Shown here piece by piece: positions 39,531 to 48,540 of a stretch of DNA of 64,000 nucleotides (position 1 is the stretch's first letter; every line of letters begins with the position of its first letter). The DNA comes from JAIBBD01 sp041390685. GTDB taxonomy: Bacteria; Chloroflexota; Dehalococcoidia; UBA2979. The notes under the pieces were generated by a model. It saw only the letters and a program-made list of their open reading frames with translations. It was not told where the DNA came from and searched no databases. The translations under genes and the position numbers were made by a program. The stretch is from NCBI GenBank assembly GCA_041390685.1, contig JAWKPL010000001.1, positions 62,001-126,000 on the forward strand, read 5' to 3'.

Positions 39531-40973
39531 CTAGAGGGGCGCGGGCAGCGCGCTCGAGCCCATCAAGTAAGCATCAATTCCATGTGCCGCGGTGCGGCCT
39601 TCGGCGATCGCCCAGACAATGAGCGACTGCCCCCGAGTCATGTCGCCGGCGGTGAAGACGCCCGGAACGCTGGTCATCCGGTTCTCATCTGACCACACGT
39701 TGCCCCGCTCCGTCAGGCGTACCCCGAGCTGATCGAGCATCCCCGCCTGTTCCGGGCCGACGAAGCCCATGGCGAGCAGCAGCAGGTCTGCGTCGACCTC
39801 GAACTCCGAGCCGGCGACTTCCTTCATGACCTGCCGTCCGTCCTCGGGGATGAATTCCACCCGTACCGCATGGAGCTTCTGGAGGACGCCGCCTTCGCCC
39901 GAGAGACGTTTCGTCAGGATGCTGTAGTCGCGCTCGCCACCCTCCTCGTGAGCTGAAGAGACACGGTAGACGTTTGGCCACGTGGGCCACGGGTTCTCAG
40001 GTGGCCGTCCGTCGGGCGGGCGAGGAAGCAACTCGAACTGCTTCACCTCCGCAGCGCCCTGTCGGATGGCCGTACCGAGGCAGTCCGCTCCCGTATCGCC
40101 CCCGCCGAGGATCACGACCTTCTTGCCCTTCGCGCTCACGAATTGGTCGTCCGGGATCTCGTCACCGGCGTTGCGCCGGTTCTGCATCGGGAGGTACTCC
40201 ATCGCGAGGTACACGCCTCGCAGGTCACGGCCCGGCACATCGAGGTCCCGCGCATGCGTCGCGCCGCCGGTCAGGCAGATGGCGTCGAACTGCTGGAGCA
40301 GATCACGCGCATCGATATCCTGGCCCACGTTGACGGAGGTTCGGAACTCGACGCCCTCCGCCTCCATCTGCTGCAGGCGACGGTCGATGAACTCCTTCTG
40401 CATCTTGAAGTCCGGGATCCCGTAACGGAGCAGACCTCCGATGCGGTCGTCGCGTTCGAAGACGGTGACGGCGTGACCCGCGCGCGCCAGTTGTTGGGCG
40501 GCCGCAAGACCCGCGGGGCCGGACCCGATGACCGCCACGCTCTTGCCGGTCCGCTGCTGTGCCGGCTCAGGCGCGATCCAGCCCTCGCGGTACGCATGCT
40601 CGATGATGGTCAATTCCACCTGCTTGATGGTGACCGGGTCGTTGTTGATGCCGAGGACGCACGCAGCCTCGCAAGGCGCCGGACAGAGCCGTCCCGTGAA
40701 TTCGGGGAAGTTGTTCGTGGCGTGCAAGCGTTCGATCGCCTCATGCCACTTCTCGCGGTACACGAGGTCATTCCAGTCGGGAATGATATTGCCCAGCGGG
40801 CACCCCTGATGGCAGAAGGGGATGCCACAGTCCATACAGCGCGCGGCCTGCTGTCGCAGCGACTCGTTCGGGAAGTCTTCGTAAACCTCAAGCCAATCGT
40901 GGACGCGTTGGCCCACAGGCCGACGCTGGGGCGTCTCGCGCTCGAACTCGAGGAAACCGGTGGGCTTAGCCAT
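39531..40973 (-). CDS. gltD: Glutamate synthase small (beta) subunit
   Basis: 480 residues, the usual GltD length. N-terminal Fe-S cysteines are in AARCMDCGIPFC-x-x-GCPLGN and RLCPAPCEAACVLG. The FAD site is VAVIGSGPAGLAAAQQLARAGH and the NADPH site is KVVILGGGDTGADCLGT. The C-terminal GVFTAGDMTRGQSLIVWAIAEGR binds FAD. It transfers electrons from NADPH to GltB. It overlaps the gltB end by eight bases and is translated from the same message. Confidence 0.96.
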   Translation of the reverse strand: MAKPTGFLEFERETPQRRPVGQRVHDWLEVYEDFPNESLRQQAARCMDCGIPFCHQGCPLGNIIPDWNDLVYREKWHEAIERLHATNNFPEFTGRLCPAPCEAACVLGINNDPVTIKQVELTIIEHAYREGWIAPEPAQQRTGKSVAVIGSGPAGLAAAQQLARAGHAVTVFERDDRIGGLLRYGIPDFKMQKEFIDRRLQQMEAEGVEFRTSVNVGQDIDARDLLQQFDAICLTGGATHARDLDVPGRDLRGVYLAMEYLPMQNRRNAGDEIPDDQFVSAKGKKVVILGGGDTGADCLGTAIRQGAAEVKQFELLPRPPDGRPPENPWPTWPNVYRVSSAHEEGGERDYSILTKRLSGEGGVLQKLHAVRVEFIPEDGRQVMKEVAGSEFEVDADLLLLAMGFVGPEQAGMLDQLGVRLTERGNVWSDENRMTSVPGVFTAGDMTRGQSLIVWAIAEGRTAAHGIDAYLMGSSALPAPL

Positions 40974-43900
40974 CGCCGACCGCCATCGCTGCGTCGCGGG
41001 CCTGTTCCTCGAGCTCGCGTGCTCGCTCGTTCAGGACGCGGCGGTACTCCTTCGGCATGACCTTTACGAACTGACCAGCAACGGCGGGCCAGCGGTCGAG
41101 CAAGCGCTGCGCGACGGTGCTACCGGTGTACTCCAGATGACGTTCCAGGAGGCCCTGCACCAGGTTCAGGTCTTCGGGCTCCTCAAGACGTTCCAGGTCG
41201 ATCATCTCGAGGTTGCATCGCGTCCTGAAATCGCCGTCGACATCCCACACGAATGCAATCCCTCCGCTCATGCCGGCGCCGAAGTTCCGCCCTGTGCGAC
41301 CGATGACAACGAGGCGGCCGCCCGTCATGTACTCGCAGCAGTGGTCGCCAGTGCCCTCGACCACGGCGTGCGCACCACTATTGCGCACGCAGAACCGCTC
41401 ACCGGCCACGCCACGGAAGAACGCGTAGCCACTCGTCGCTCCGTACAGAGCGACGTTTCCGACCACGATGTTGTCCTCCGGGATGAACGTCGCCTCCTTG
41501 GGAGGGTGAACGATGAGCTTGCCACCGGAGAGGCCTTTGCCGATGTAGTCGTTGCTGTCACCTTCAAGTCGCAGCGTCATTCCGGCGGGGACGAACGCAC
41601 CGAAGCTCTGACCGGCTGAGCCGCGGAAGTGGATATCGATGGTGTCGTCCGGCAGGCCAGCGTTCTGGTAGCGGCGAGTGAGCTCACTGCCGAGGATCGT
41701 GCCGACCGTCCGGTTCACGTTGCGGATGGGCATCTCGATGTGTACGCGCTCTCCTCGTTCGAGCGCTGGCGCGGCGAGCGGCAGCAACTGCTGGTCGAGT
41801 GCTTCCTCAAGGCCGTGATCCTGCGTCGTGACGCAATGCGTGGCGACGTCGGGGCCAACCTCCGGGCGGTACAGGATTGCAGAGTAGTCCAGACCCTGCG
41901 CCTTCCAATGGTTGATGGCTCGGCGCATGTCGATCGCGTCTGTTCGACCGACCATCTCGTCGAGCGTCCGGAACCCCAGCTGCGCCATGTACTGGCGCAC
42001 CTCCTCAGCGAGGAAGCGGAAGTAGTTGACGACGTGCTCCGCGCGTCCCTCGAACTTCTCGCGCAGGCGGGGGTTCTGAGTGGCGATGCCGACGGGGCAG
42101 GTGTCGAGATGGCAGACGCGCATCATGATGCACCCCATGACGACCAGCGGCGCGGTGGCGAAGCCGAACTCCTCGGCTCCGAGCAGTGCGCCGATGACGA
42201 CGTCGCGGCCCGTCTTCATCTGACCGTCGACCTCGACGACGATGCGGTCGCGAAGCTTGTTGAGGACGAGAGTCTGTTGCGTCTCGGCCAGCCCGAGCTC
42301 CCAGGGGATGCCGGCGTGCTTGAGCGACGTGAGTGGGCTTGCGCCTGTCCCACCATCGTGTCCGCTGATGAGGACAACGTCGGACTTCGCCTTGGCCACG
42401 CCCGCCGCTACCGTGCCGACGCCTACCTCGGCGACGAGCTTCACGCTGATGCGGGCGCGCGGGTTGGCGTTCTTGAGGTCGTGGATCAGCTGTGCCAGGT
42501 CCTCGATCGAGTAGATGTCGTGATGCGGAGGCGGACTGATGAGACCAACGCCGGGCGTGGAGTGACGGACTTCCGCGATCCAGGGGTAGACCTTGTGGCC
42601 AGGGAGCTGTCCGCCCTCGCCGGGCTTGGCGCCCTGCGCCATCTTGATCTGGATTTCGTCCGCGTTCACGAGGTACTCGCTCGTCACGCCGAAGCGGCCG
42701 GAGGCAACCTGCTTGATCGCGCTGCGGCGTGAGTCGCCGTTGGCGTCCGGGGTGAAGCGCCGGCGGTCCTCGCCGCCTTCACCGGTGTTGCTCTTGCCAC
42801 CGATGCGGTTCATGGCGATGGCGAGCGTCTCGTGCGCCTCGGCGGAGATGGAGCCGAACGACATCGCGCCGGTCTTGAAGCGTTTGAACAGCCTCTCGGC
42901 GGGCTCGACTTCCTCGATGGGGACAGGCGGGCCCACAGGCCTGAGCTCGAACAGGCCACGAAGCGTAGCGAGGTTGCGGCTCTGCTCGTTCACAAGTTCC
43001 GAGTACTCGCGGTAAATGTCGTCGCGGGCCGTACGCGTGGCGTGCTGCAGGCGGAACACCGTGTCCGGATTGAACAGATGGAACTCGCCGTCGCGACGCC
43101 ACTGGTACTGTCCGCCCCAGTCGAGTTCGTGTAAGCCGCCGTCACGCCTCGGGAAGGCGTGCTCGTGGTGGGTGAGTGTCTCCTCGGCGATCTCGTTGAG
43201 GCCGACGCCCTCGATACGAGATACGGTCTTGGTGAAATAGCGGTCGACAAACTCCTGGGAGAGGCCGATCGCCTCGAAGATCTGCGCGCCGCGGTATGAC
43301 TGCACCGTGGAGATGCCCATCTTGGACATCACCTTGACAACGCCCTTCTTGAGCGCCTTCAAGTAGTGCTTGTGGGCCTCGTGAGCGTCGAGTGCCGGAT
43401 CGACGGACCCGTCCTCTTGTAGCCGGGAGAGGCTGTCGAGGGCGAGATACGGGTTCACCGCGCCCGCGCCGTAACCAACGAGGAGCGCGAAATGATGCAC
43501 CTCGCGAGGCTCACCCGTCTCGAGGATCAAGCCGACTTGCGTGCGGGTCTTCTGGCGGACGAGATGGTTGTGAAGCCCCGCGACCGCCAAGAGCGCCGGG
43601 ATGGCCGCGTGACCCGCGTCAACGCCGCGGTCGGAGAGCACCAGGATGCGAGTACCTTGATCGATGGCCGCGTCCGCCGTCTCGAACAGCGCCTCGAGGG
43701 CCTGTTCCAGGCCTGCCGTGCCGTCCGCAACCGGGAACAGCGTCGAGAGGGCGGCGGTGCGGAAGCGCGGATCGTCCGCCAGCATCTTGATTCGAGCCAG
43801 CTCATCGTTGTCGAGGAACGGAGACTCGAGCTTCACGAGGTGGATGTCAGAGAGGCCACGGTCGAGGAGGTTGCCCTCGGGGCCAATCACCGTGTCCACC

Positions 43901-45531
43901 GAAGTCACGAGTTCCTCGCGGATCGCGTCAAGCGGCGGGTTCGTGACCTGCGCGAACAGCTGCTGGAAGTAGTTGTACAGCGGCTGCGCGCGATTCGACA
44001 GGACGGCCAGGGGCGTATCGGTGCCCATCGACCCGATCGCCTCCTCGGAGTTCGTCACCATCGGCCCGAGGATGTACTTGAGGTCTTCGATGGTGTACCC
44101 GAACGCCATCTGCTGCTTGAGGAGCTCGTCGCCGCCGAGCCCGGGCGCCGGCTGACCGGCGGGAAGCTCAGAGAGCGGATGCAGATGCTCGCTCAACCAG
44201 TCCGCGTAGGGACGCTGCGCCGCCAGGCCCATCTTGAGCTCGGTGTCGTCGATGATCCGGCCTTCGTCGAGACTGACGAGGAACATCTTGCCGGGCTGCA
44301 GGCGGCCCTTGGTCAGCACGCGGTCCGGCTCGACGGGCAGCACACCCACCTCGGACGCCATGATGACAAGGTCATCCTTGGTCACGTAGAAACGGGACGG
44401 ACGCAGCCCGTTTCGATCGAGGACGGCGCCGATTGAACGGCCATCCGTGAACGCCACGGAGGCAGGGCCGTCCCACGGCTCCATCACGGTGCTGTGGTAC
44501 TCGTAGAACGCCTGCTTCTCCGCCGGCATCGACTCGTGGCCGCTCCATGCCTCGGGGATGAGCATCATCATCGCGTGGGCGAGCGGGCGACCGCTCTGGA
44601 ACAGGAGTTCGACGGCGTTATCGAGCGACGCAGTGTCGCTGCCCGCCTCGTCGATCACGGGCGTGATCTTCCCCACCTCATCGAAGAGGGGCGACTCGAA
44701 GAGCGCCTCTCGCGCTGCCATCCAGTTGCGGTTGCCTCGCAGCGTGTTGATCTCGCCGTTGTGCGAGATCATCCGGTACGGGTGGGCGAGCTTCCAGCTC
44801 GGGAAGGTGTTCGTGCTGAAGCGCGAGTGGAACATCGCGAGCGCGCTTACCAGGCGCGGGTCCCCGAGGTCCGGGAAGTAGTGCGGCATCTGGGTGGCCG
44901 TCAGCATCCCCTTGTACACGAGAGTGCGCGAGGACAGGCTCGCGAAGTAGAAGTACTCGACGTCTCGAATGTCAGCGCGGTCGACGGCTTTCTCGAACCG
45001 CTTGCGGATCACATAGAGCCGGCGCTCGAATGCGTCATCGTCCTCGATGTCGGCACCGCGGCCGACGAAGGCGTGGAGCATATGCGGCTCGACTGCCAGG
45101 GCAGACGGACCGACGTCCGCGCCCTTCGCGTCCGTGGGTACGTCTCGCCAGCCCAGAAGGTGCTGGCCTTCCTCCTCGACGATCGCGGCGAAGAGGCTCA
45201 TCGCCTCGCGGCGTGCGTGTTCGTCCCTGGAGGCGAAGAGCAGCCCGACCCCATAGTGGCCGGCGTCTGGAAGCCGAATGCCAAGCTGGGCGCACTCGTG
45301 GCGGAAGAACTCATCGGGGACCTGGATGAGGAGGCCCGCGCCGTCACCGGTGTTCACCTCGCAGCCGCAGGCACCACGGTGGTTGAGGTTCTCGAGCGCG
45401 GTCAGACCATCGCGGACGATCTGGTGCGACCGCTTACCCTTGAGGTGGACGACGAAGCCAACACCGCAGCTATCGTGCTCGTGGTCCGGGTCGTATAGAC
45501 CCTGAGCTAGTGGCATTCCGGGCGCGCCCAT
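40966..45531 (-). CDS. gltB: Glutamate synthase large (alpha) subunit
   Basis: 1521 residues from the ATG at 45531, preceded by GGAGGAGGGAG; the longer frame adds 38 residues with no ribosome-binding site. The catalytic Cys of the glutaminase domain is Cys22 (HDSCGVGF), exposed after propeptide removal. The central and FMN-binding synthase domains (SGHDGGTGASPLTSLKHAG), the Fe-S motif CHLDTCPVGIATQ and the C-terminal beta-helix (GASG-type, SGGIAFVWDVDG) are complete. The gltB-gltD order and overlap form a GOGAT operon. The + strand carries no real gene here. Confidence 0.96.
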   Translation of the reverse strand: MGAPGMPLAQGLYDPDHEHDSCGVGFVVHLKGKRSHQIVRDGLTALENLNHRGACGCEVNTGDGAGLLIQVPDEFFRHECAQLGIRLPDAGHYGVGLLFASRDEHARREAMSLFAAIVEEEGQHLLGWRDVPTDAKGADVGPSALAVEPHMLHAFVGRGADIEDDDAFERRLYVIRKRFEKAVDRADIRDVEYFYFASLSSRTLVYKGMLTATQMPHYFPDLGDPRLVSALAMFHSRFSTNTFPSWKLAHPYRMISHNGEINTLRGNRNWMAAREALFESPLFDEVGKITPVIDEAGSDTASLDNAVELLFQSGRPLAHAMMMLIPEAWSGHESMPAEKQAFYEYHSTVMEPWDGPASVAFTDGRSIGAVLDRNGLRPSRFYVTKDDLVIMASEVGVLPVEPDRVLTKGRLQPGKMFLVSLDEGRIIDDTELKMGLAAQRPYADWLSEHLHPLSELPAGQPAPGLGGDELLKQQMAFGYTIEDLKYILGPMVTNSEEAIGSMGTDTPLAVLSNRAQPLYNYFQQLFAQVTNPPLDAIREELVTSVDTVIGPEGNLLDRGLSDIHLVKLESPFLDNDELARIKMLADDPRFRTAALSTLFPVADGTAGLEQALEALFETADAAIDQGTRILVLSDRGVDAGHAAIPALLAVAGLHNHLVRQKTRTQVGLILETGEPREVHHFALLVGYGAGAVNPYLALDSLSRLQEDGSVDPALDAHEAHKHYLKALKKGVVKVMSKMGISTVQSYRGAQIFEAIGLSQEFVDRYFTKTVSRIEGVGLNEIAEETLTHHEHAFPRRDGGLHELDWGGQYQWRRDGEFHLFNPDTVFRLQHATRTARDDIYREYSELVNEQSRNLATLRGLFELRPVGPPVPIEEVEPAERLFKRFKTGAMSFGSISAEAHETLAIAMNRIGGKSNTGEGGEDRRRFTPDANGDSRRSAIKQVASGRFGVTSEYLVNADEIQIKMAQGAKPGEGGQLPGHKVYPWIAEVRHSTPGVGLISPPPHHDIYSIEDLAQLIHDLKNANPRARISVKLVAEVGVGTVAAGVAKAKSDVVLISGHDGGTGASPLTSLKHAGIPWELGLAETQQTLVLNKLRDRIVVEVDGQMKTGRDVVIGALLGAEEFGFATAPLVVMGCIMMRVCHLDTCPVGIATQNPRLREKFEGRAEHVVNYFRFLAEEVRQYMAQLGFRTLDEMVGRTDAIDMRRAINHWKAQGLDYSAILYRPEVGPDVATHCVTTQDHGLEEALDQQLLPLAAPALERGERVHIEMPIRNVNRTVGTILGSELTRRYQNAGLPDDTIDIHFRGSAGQSFGAFVPAGMTLRLEGDSNDYIGKGLSGGKLIVHPPKEATFIPEDNIVVGNVALYGATSGYAFFRGVAGERFCVRNSGAHAVVEGTGDHCCEYMTGGRLVVIGRTGRNFGAGMSGGIAFVWDVDGDFRTRCNLEMIDLERLEEPEDLNLVQGLLERHLEYTGSTVAQRLLDRWPAVAGQFVKVMPKEYRRVLNERARELEEQARDAAMAVGDG

Positions 45532-45679
45532 CTCGCTCCCTCCTCCAGCTCGCGGATGACGATCATCGCGCCGGGCCGGCGCTGCTGCGCCGACTGACTT
45601 CCCGCCGTCGTGGCCGCGTGTGATGGTCCTGACCGTCGATGACAATCCATCGCCGAGAAGTGAACGACGATCATACGCG

Positions 45680-45709
45680 ATCCTGATCCCCGCTGGGACC
45701 GATCAGGAT
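45680..45709. other. Inverted repeat in the gltB / universal stress protein divergent region
   Basis: ATCCTGATC (45680-45688) and GATCAGGAT (45701-45709) are a perfect 9-bp inverted repeat around 12 nt, upstream of both gltB and the stress-protein gene. It is a candidate operator; a hairpin is also possible. Confidence 0.45.
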
Positions 45710-45795
45710 GAGCGGCCATATTGCGCGTTCCGTCACAAACTCGCAAGTGGGGCGAGCAGGACCGTCCGCCGACTCGCCCCTGCCGCGGAAGAGCC

Positions 45796-45801
45796 TATAG
45801 T
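45796..45801 (+). promoter_or_regulatory. Putative leaderless -10 element (TATAGT)
   Basis: TATAGT ends seven bases before the ATG at 45809, with no ribosome-binding site between. It is the strongest single -10 match of the leaderless group. Confidence 0.45.
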
Positions 45802-45808
45802 GGGCCGC

Positions 45809-46723
45809 ATGAAGATCGTATGGGCGACCGATGGCTCAGCAGGCTCCGAGGGGGCGCTGCCCTACCTCAACGGGCTCTTCAACCTGCGCGAGAACACCAT
45901 CGTCGTGACCGCGGTCGCGCCGGCGCCGCTGGTCAGTGCCGCTCGACCCGATCCCGCGATGCTGCTGTGGCACCTCGTGCCTGGCTATCGCGAGCGGGTT
46001 TCGAACGAGGTCACGGAGCTCGTGGTCAGACAAGTGGGCCTCCTCGCGAAGTCCCGCGCCACTGTGACGAGTGCTGTCCGGCTCGGCTCAGCTCCAACGG
46101 AGATCATCTTGCTCGCACGCGACGAGGGCGCGGACCTCGTGATTACGGGTGCGCGGGGGCACACTCCGGCTGCCGAGATACTGCTTGGGTCGGTGTCCCA
46201 GCAGGTGGCGACCAACGCGGAGTGCGCTGTCCTTGTCGTCCGCGGACGGAAGCGACCGGCAAAGGTGCTGCTGGCCTACGACGCGTCGCCCGACGCACAG
46301 GCCGGGTTGGAGTTGCTTGCGTCGCTTGTTCCCCCGAAGGGCGCCGAAGTCATCGTCACAGCGGTGGTAGAGCCGGCGATGCCGGCCCTTGACGCACCGC
46401 CTGACTGGGTGCCCGACTCCGCGCAGGAGCTTGAGCGTTGGAGGCGCACATCCGCGCGCCGCAACGCCCAGGCGGCAGTTCGGAAGCTGCGTGCGAGCGG
46501 GTGGAGTGCTTCCTCGCACATCGGGACCGGGCACCCCGGAGATTCCGTGCTCCGCACGGCTCGCGAACGCGGCGTCGACCTCGTCGTCATGGGCGCCCGA
46601 GGGATTCACTCGTCTGACGCCGAAGCTCGCGGGATGGGAGGCATTCCGCGGCAGGTGATCGAGCGCGCTCTCTGCTCAGTGCTCATCTCCCGAGACCGCC
46701 TGCGCGAATCACCGAGCGCTTAG
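45809..46723 (+). CDS. Tandem universal stress protein (two UspA domains)
   Basis: 304 residues in two UspA folds (~1-145 and ~148-300). Each starts with the strand-loop KIVWATDGSAGSE or KVLLAYDASPDAQ. The ATP-binding signature G-x2-G-x9-G(S/T) appears as GARGHTPAAEILLGSVSQQV in the first and GARGIHSSDAEARGMGG in the second, where the spacing is less canonical. The likely role is ATP-linked stress signalling. It converges with the CoA-transferase gene, their stop codons overlapping by four bases. Confidence 0.88.
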   Translation: MKIVWATDGSAGSEGALPYLNGLFNLRENTIVVTAVAPAPLVSAARPDPAMLLWHLVPGYRERVSNEVTELVVRQVGLLAKSRATVTSAVRLGSAPTEIILLARDEGADLVITGARGHTPAAEILLGSVSQQVATNAECAVLVVRGRKRPAKVLLAYDASPDAQAGLELLASLVPPKGAEVIVTAVVEPAMPALDAPPDWVPDSAQELERWRRTSARRNAQAAVRKLRASGWSASSHIGTGHPGDSVLRTARERGVDLVVMGARGIHSSDAEARGMGGIPRQVIERALCSVLISRDRLRESPSA

Positions 46724-47973
46724 CCGAGGTCGACCGGCGGTCGCTCCTCCCAGACAACCTCGCGTGCGGCCAGTGCGTCGACTTCGTCGTCGGTCATACC
46801 GAGGCGCTCGCGCAGGATGCTGCGGCTGTCCTCGCCCATGTCTGGAGAGCTGCCGCGAATGCCCGCGGGCGTGCGCGAGAGCTTGATCGGGCTGTTCACG
46901 AGGGGCAACGTCCCGAGTCGCCTGTGCTCGACGGGGACGAACATCTCGCGCGCCTCCAGCTGCGGCATTCGCGTGACTTCTGCGATCGAGTTCAGGGGGC
47001 CGCACGGGATGCCGAAGCGCTCGAGCCGTGCGACCCACTCGGCGCTCGGTCGTTTGCGAAACGCCTCGTTGAGGATCGGTTCGAGTTCGGCGTGATGCGC
47101 GGCACGGGCCGTACTCGTGGCGAAGCGGGGATCGTCGATGAGGTCGACGCGCTCGATCTCCGAGCACAGGAGCGCCCACTGGTTCGGGACGCCCCACGCA
47201 AGCGCGAGCACGAAGTACCCGTCTGCCGTCGGGAACGCCTGGAACGGGACGGCCCAGGAGTGCCGCGTCCCCAGAGGCTCCGGGGGCTCGCCGGTCAGGA
47301 AGTAGCGCAGGAAGGCGTTCTCCAGAATCGCCACCTGGCAGTCCAACATCGAGATATCGACGAGCTGGCCCTTGCCCGAGCGCTCACGCTCATAGACAGC
47401 CGCGAGGGCTCCGATCGCGCCGTACAGGCCTCCAGTGATGTCGCCAAGCGAGACGCCGGGCTTGATGGGGGGGCCACCCGGCTCGCCGGTGACCGACATG
47501 ATCCCGCCCGCTCCCTGTACCACGACGTCGAGAGCGGGCTGCTCGCGCATCGGGCCGGTCTGGCCGAACCCGGATATGGCCACATAGATGAGGCCGGGAT
47601 GCTCCTTCGACAGTACCTCGTACCCCACGCCGAGCTCGTCGAGCGTCCCGGGACGGAAGTTCTCCACGAGGATGTCGAACTCGCGCACCAGGCGCCGGAA
47701 CAGCGCCTTCCCGTCCTCCTGCTTGAGGTCGATGGCGATGCTTTTCTTGCCGCGATTCACGCTGAAGAAGTAGCCCGACTCGCCATCGATGAGTGGCCCG
47801 GTCGTCCTCGCCACGTCTCCGAACGGCGGACGCTCGCACTTCACGACCTCGGCGCCCAGGTCGCAAAGCGTCATCGTGCAGTATGGGCCCGCGAGCACCC
47901 ACGACAGGTCGAGCACACGAAGGCCGGCGAGCGGCCCGTCTGCCGCCAGGATGCCGGGAGGAACTGTCGTCAT
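46720..47973 (-). CDS. Class III CoA-transferase (CaiB/BaiF family)
   Basis: 417 residues. LAGLRVLDLSWVLAGPYCTMTLCDLGAEVVKCERPPFGDVART is the standard N-terminus; in these enzymes the catalytic Asp follows the N-RGKKSI region and is consistent with VQGAGGIMSVTGEPGGPPIKPGVSLGDITGG. NVNRGKKSIAIDLKQEDGKALFRRLV and FRPGTLDELGVGY support the family. It transfers CoA between carboxylic acids, e.g. for formyl-, carnitinyl- or succinyl-CoA; the substrate is unknown. Confidence 0.9.
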   Translation of the reverse strand: MTTVPPGILAADGPLAGLRVLDLSWVLAGPYCTMTLCDLGAEVVKCERPPFGDVARTTGPLIDGESGYFFSVNRGKKSIAIDLKQEDGKALFRRLVREFDILVENFRPGTLDELGVGYEVLSKEHPGLIYVAISGFGQTGPMREQPALDVVVQGAGGIMSVTGEPGGPPIKPGVSLGDITGGLYGAIGALAAVYERERSGKGQLVDISMLDCQVAILENAFLRYFLTGEPPEPLGTRHSWAVPFQAFPTADGYFVLALAWGVPNQWALLCSEIERVDLIDDPRFATSTARAAHHAELEPILNEAFRKRPSAEWVARLERFGIPCGPLNSIAEVTRMPQLEAREMFVPVEHRRLGTLPLVNSPIKLSRTPAGIRGSSPDMGEDSRSILRERLGMTDDEVDALAAREVVWEERPPVDLG

Positions 47974-48023
47974 TCTGGGCCATCCGTTCTCTGGCTACGC
48001 ACGAGTCAACCCGGGCAGCATAA

Positions 48024-48049
48024 GGGCCGCCGGCGTTCACCGGCGGCCC
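48024..48049 (-). terminator. Intrinsic-type terminator of the small membrane protein gene
   Basis: GGGCCGCCGG (48024-48033) pairs perfectly with CCGGCGGCCC (48040-48049) around CGTTCA. Read on the reverse strand it is followed by TTATGCT. It lies 23 bases past the 3' end of the reverse-strand gene at 48072. Confidence 0.55.
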
Positions 48050-48071
48050 CTGGGATCTGATCCGCGCGGGG

Positions 48072-48329
48072 CTACTCGAAGGGGTACCACTCCAGGTTCC
48101 GCGGTAGTGCCGCCTCGGCCGCGACCGATCCGTGCGGCCGTCCGAATGCGCGACGCGAGGCGAACGCCGCCACCGGGATGAGCCCGAGAGCCAGCAGTGA
48201 GCCAGCAAGGAGCAGCGGGCGGTCGTGGGTCCGGCGCGAAGCGAACTGACGAATCGCCGGTCCGGACGCCCCAACGAGTCGCAGTGACTCGTGGGTGCGA
48301 GCGAGTGGTTTGATCTGGACGTTCGGCAT
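48072..48329 (-). CDS. Small single-helix membrane protein of unknown function
   Basis: 85 residues from the ATG at 48329 with GGAGGT upstream; a longer TTG-started frame has no support. Residues ~38-57 (PLLLAGSLLALGLIPVAAFA) form one membrane helix, flanked by Arg-rich stretches, so the N-terminus is probably cytosolic. The C-terminus ends LPRNLEWYPFE. No family recognised. Codon use and ribosome-binding site indicate a real gene. Confidence 0.6.
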   Translation of the reverse strand: MPNVQIKPLARTHESLRLVGASGPAIRQFASRRTHDRPLLLAGSLLALGLIPVAAFASRRAFGRPHGSVAAEAALPRNLEWYPFE

Positions 48330-48540
48330 CGTCGGTGACCTCCATCGTCTTGCGGGGGAATGCTTCCATGATACCGCCCGCGCCAGATCGGGGCTGACCT
48401 CGATCCGGGGCGCCGGCGATGCGTCGGGGACTCGTGAGACCCGCGCTGACCGTGCAGGCGTTGACAACCTCGACCGCGATCAGAATGATGCGCGGCACCA
48501 CCGCAGGGCAGCGGTGGGCGTCCGTGGGGGGCCGGACGAC

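Noticed and set aside
41629..42732. 367-codon forward frame opposite gltB
   Set aside because: Shadow of gltB, whose motifs are complete in the reverse strand.
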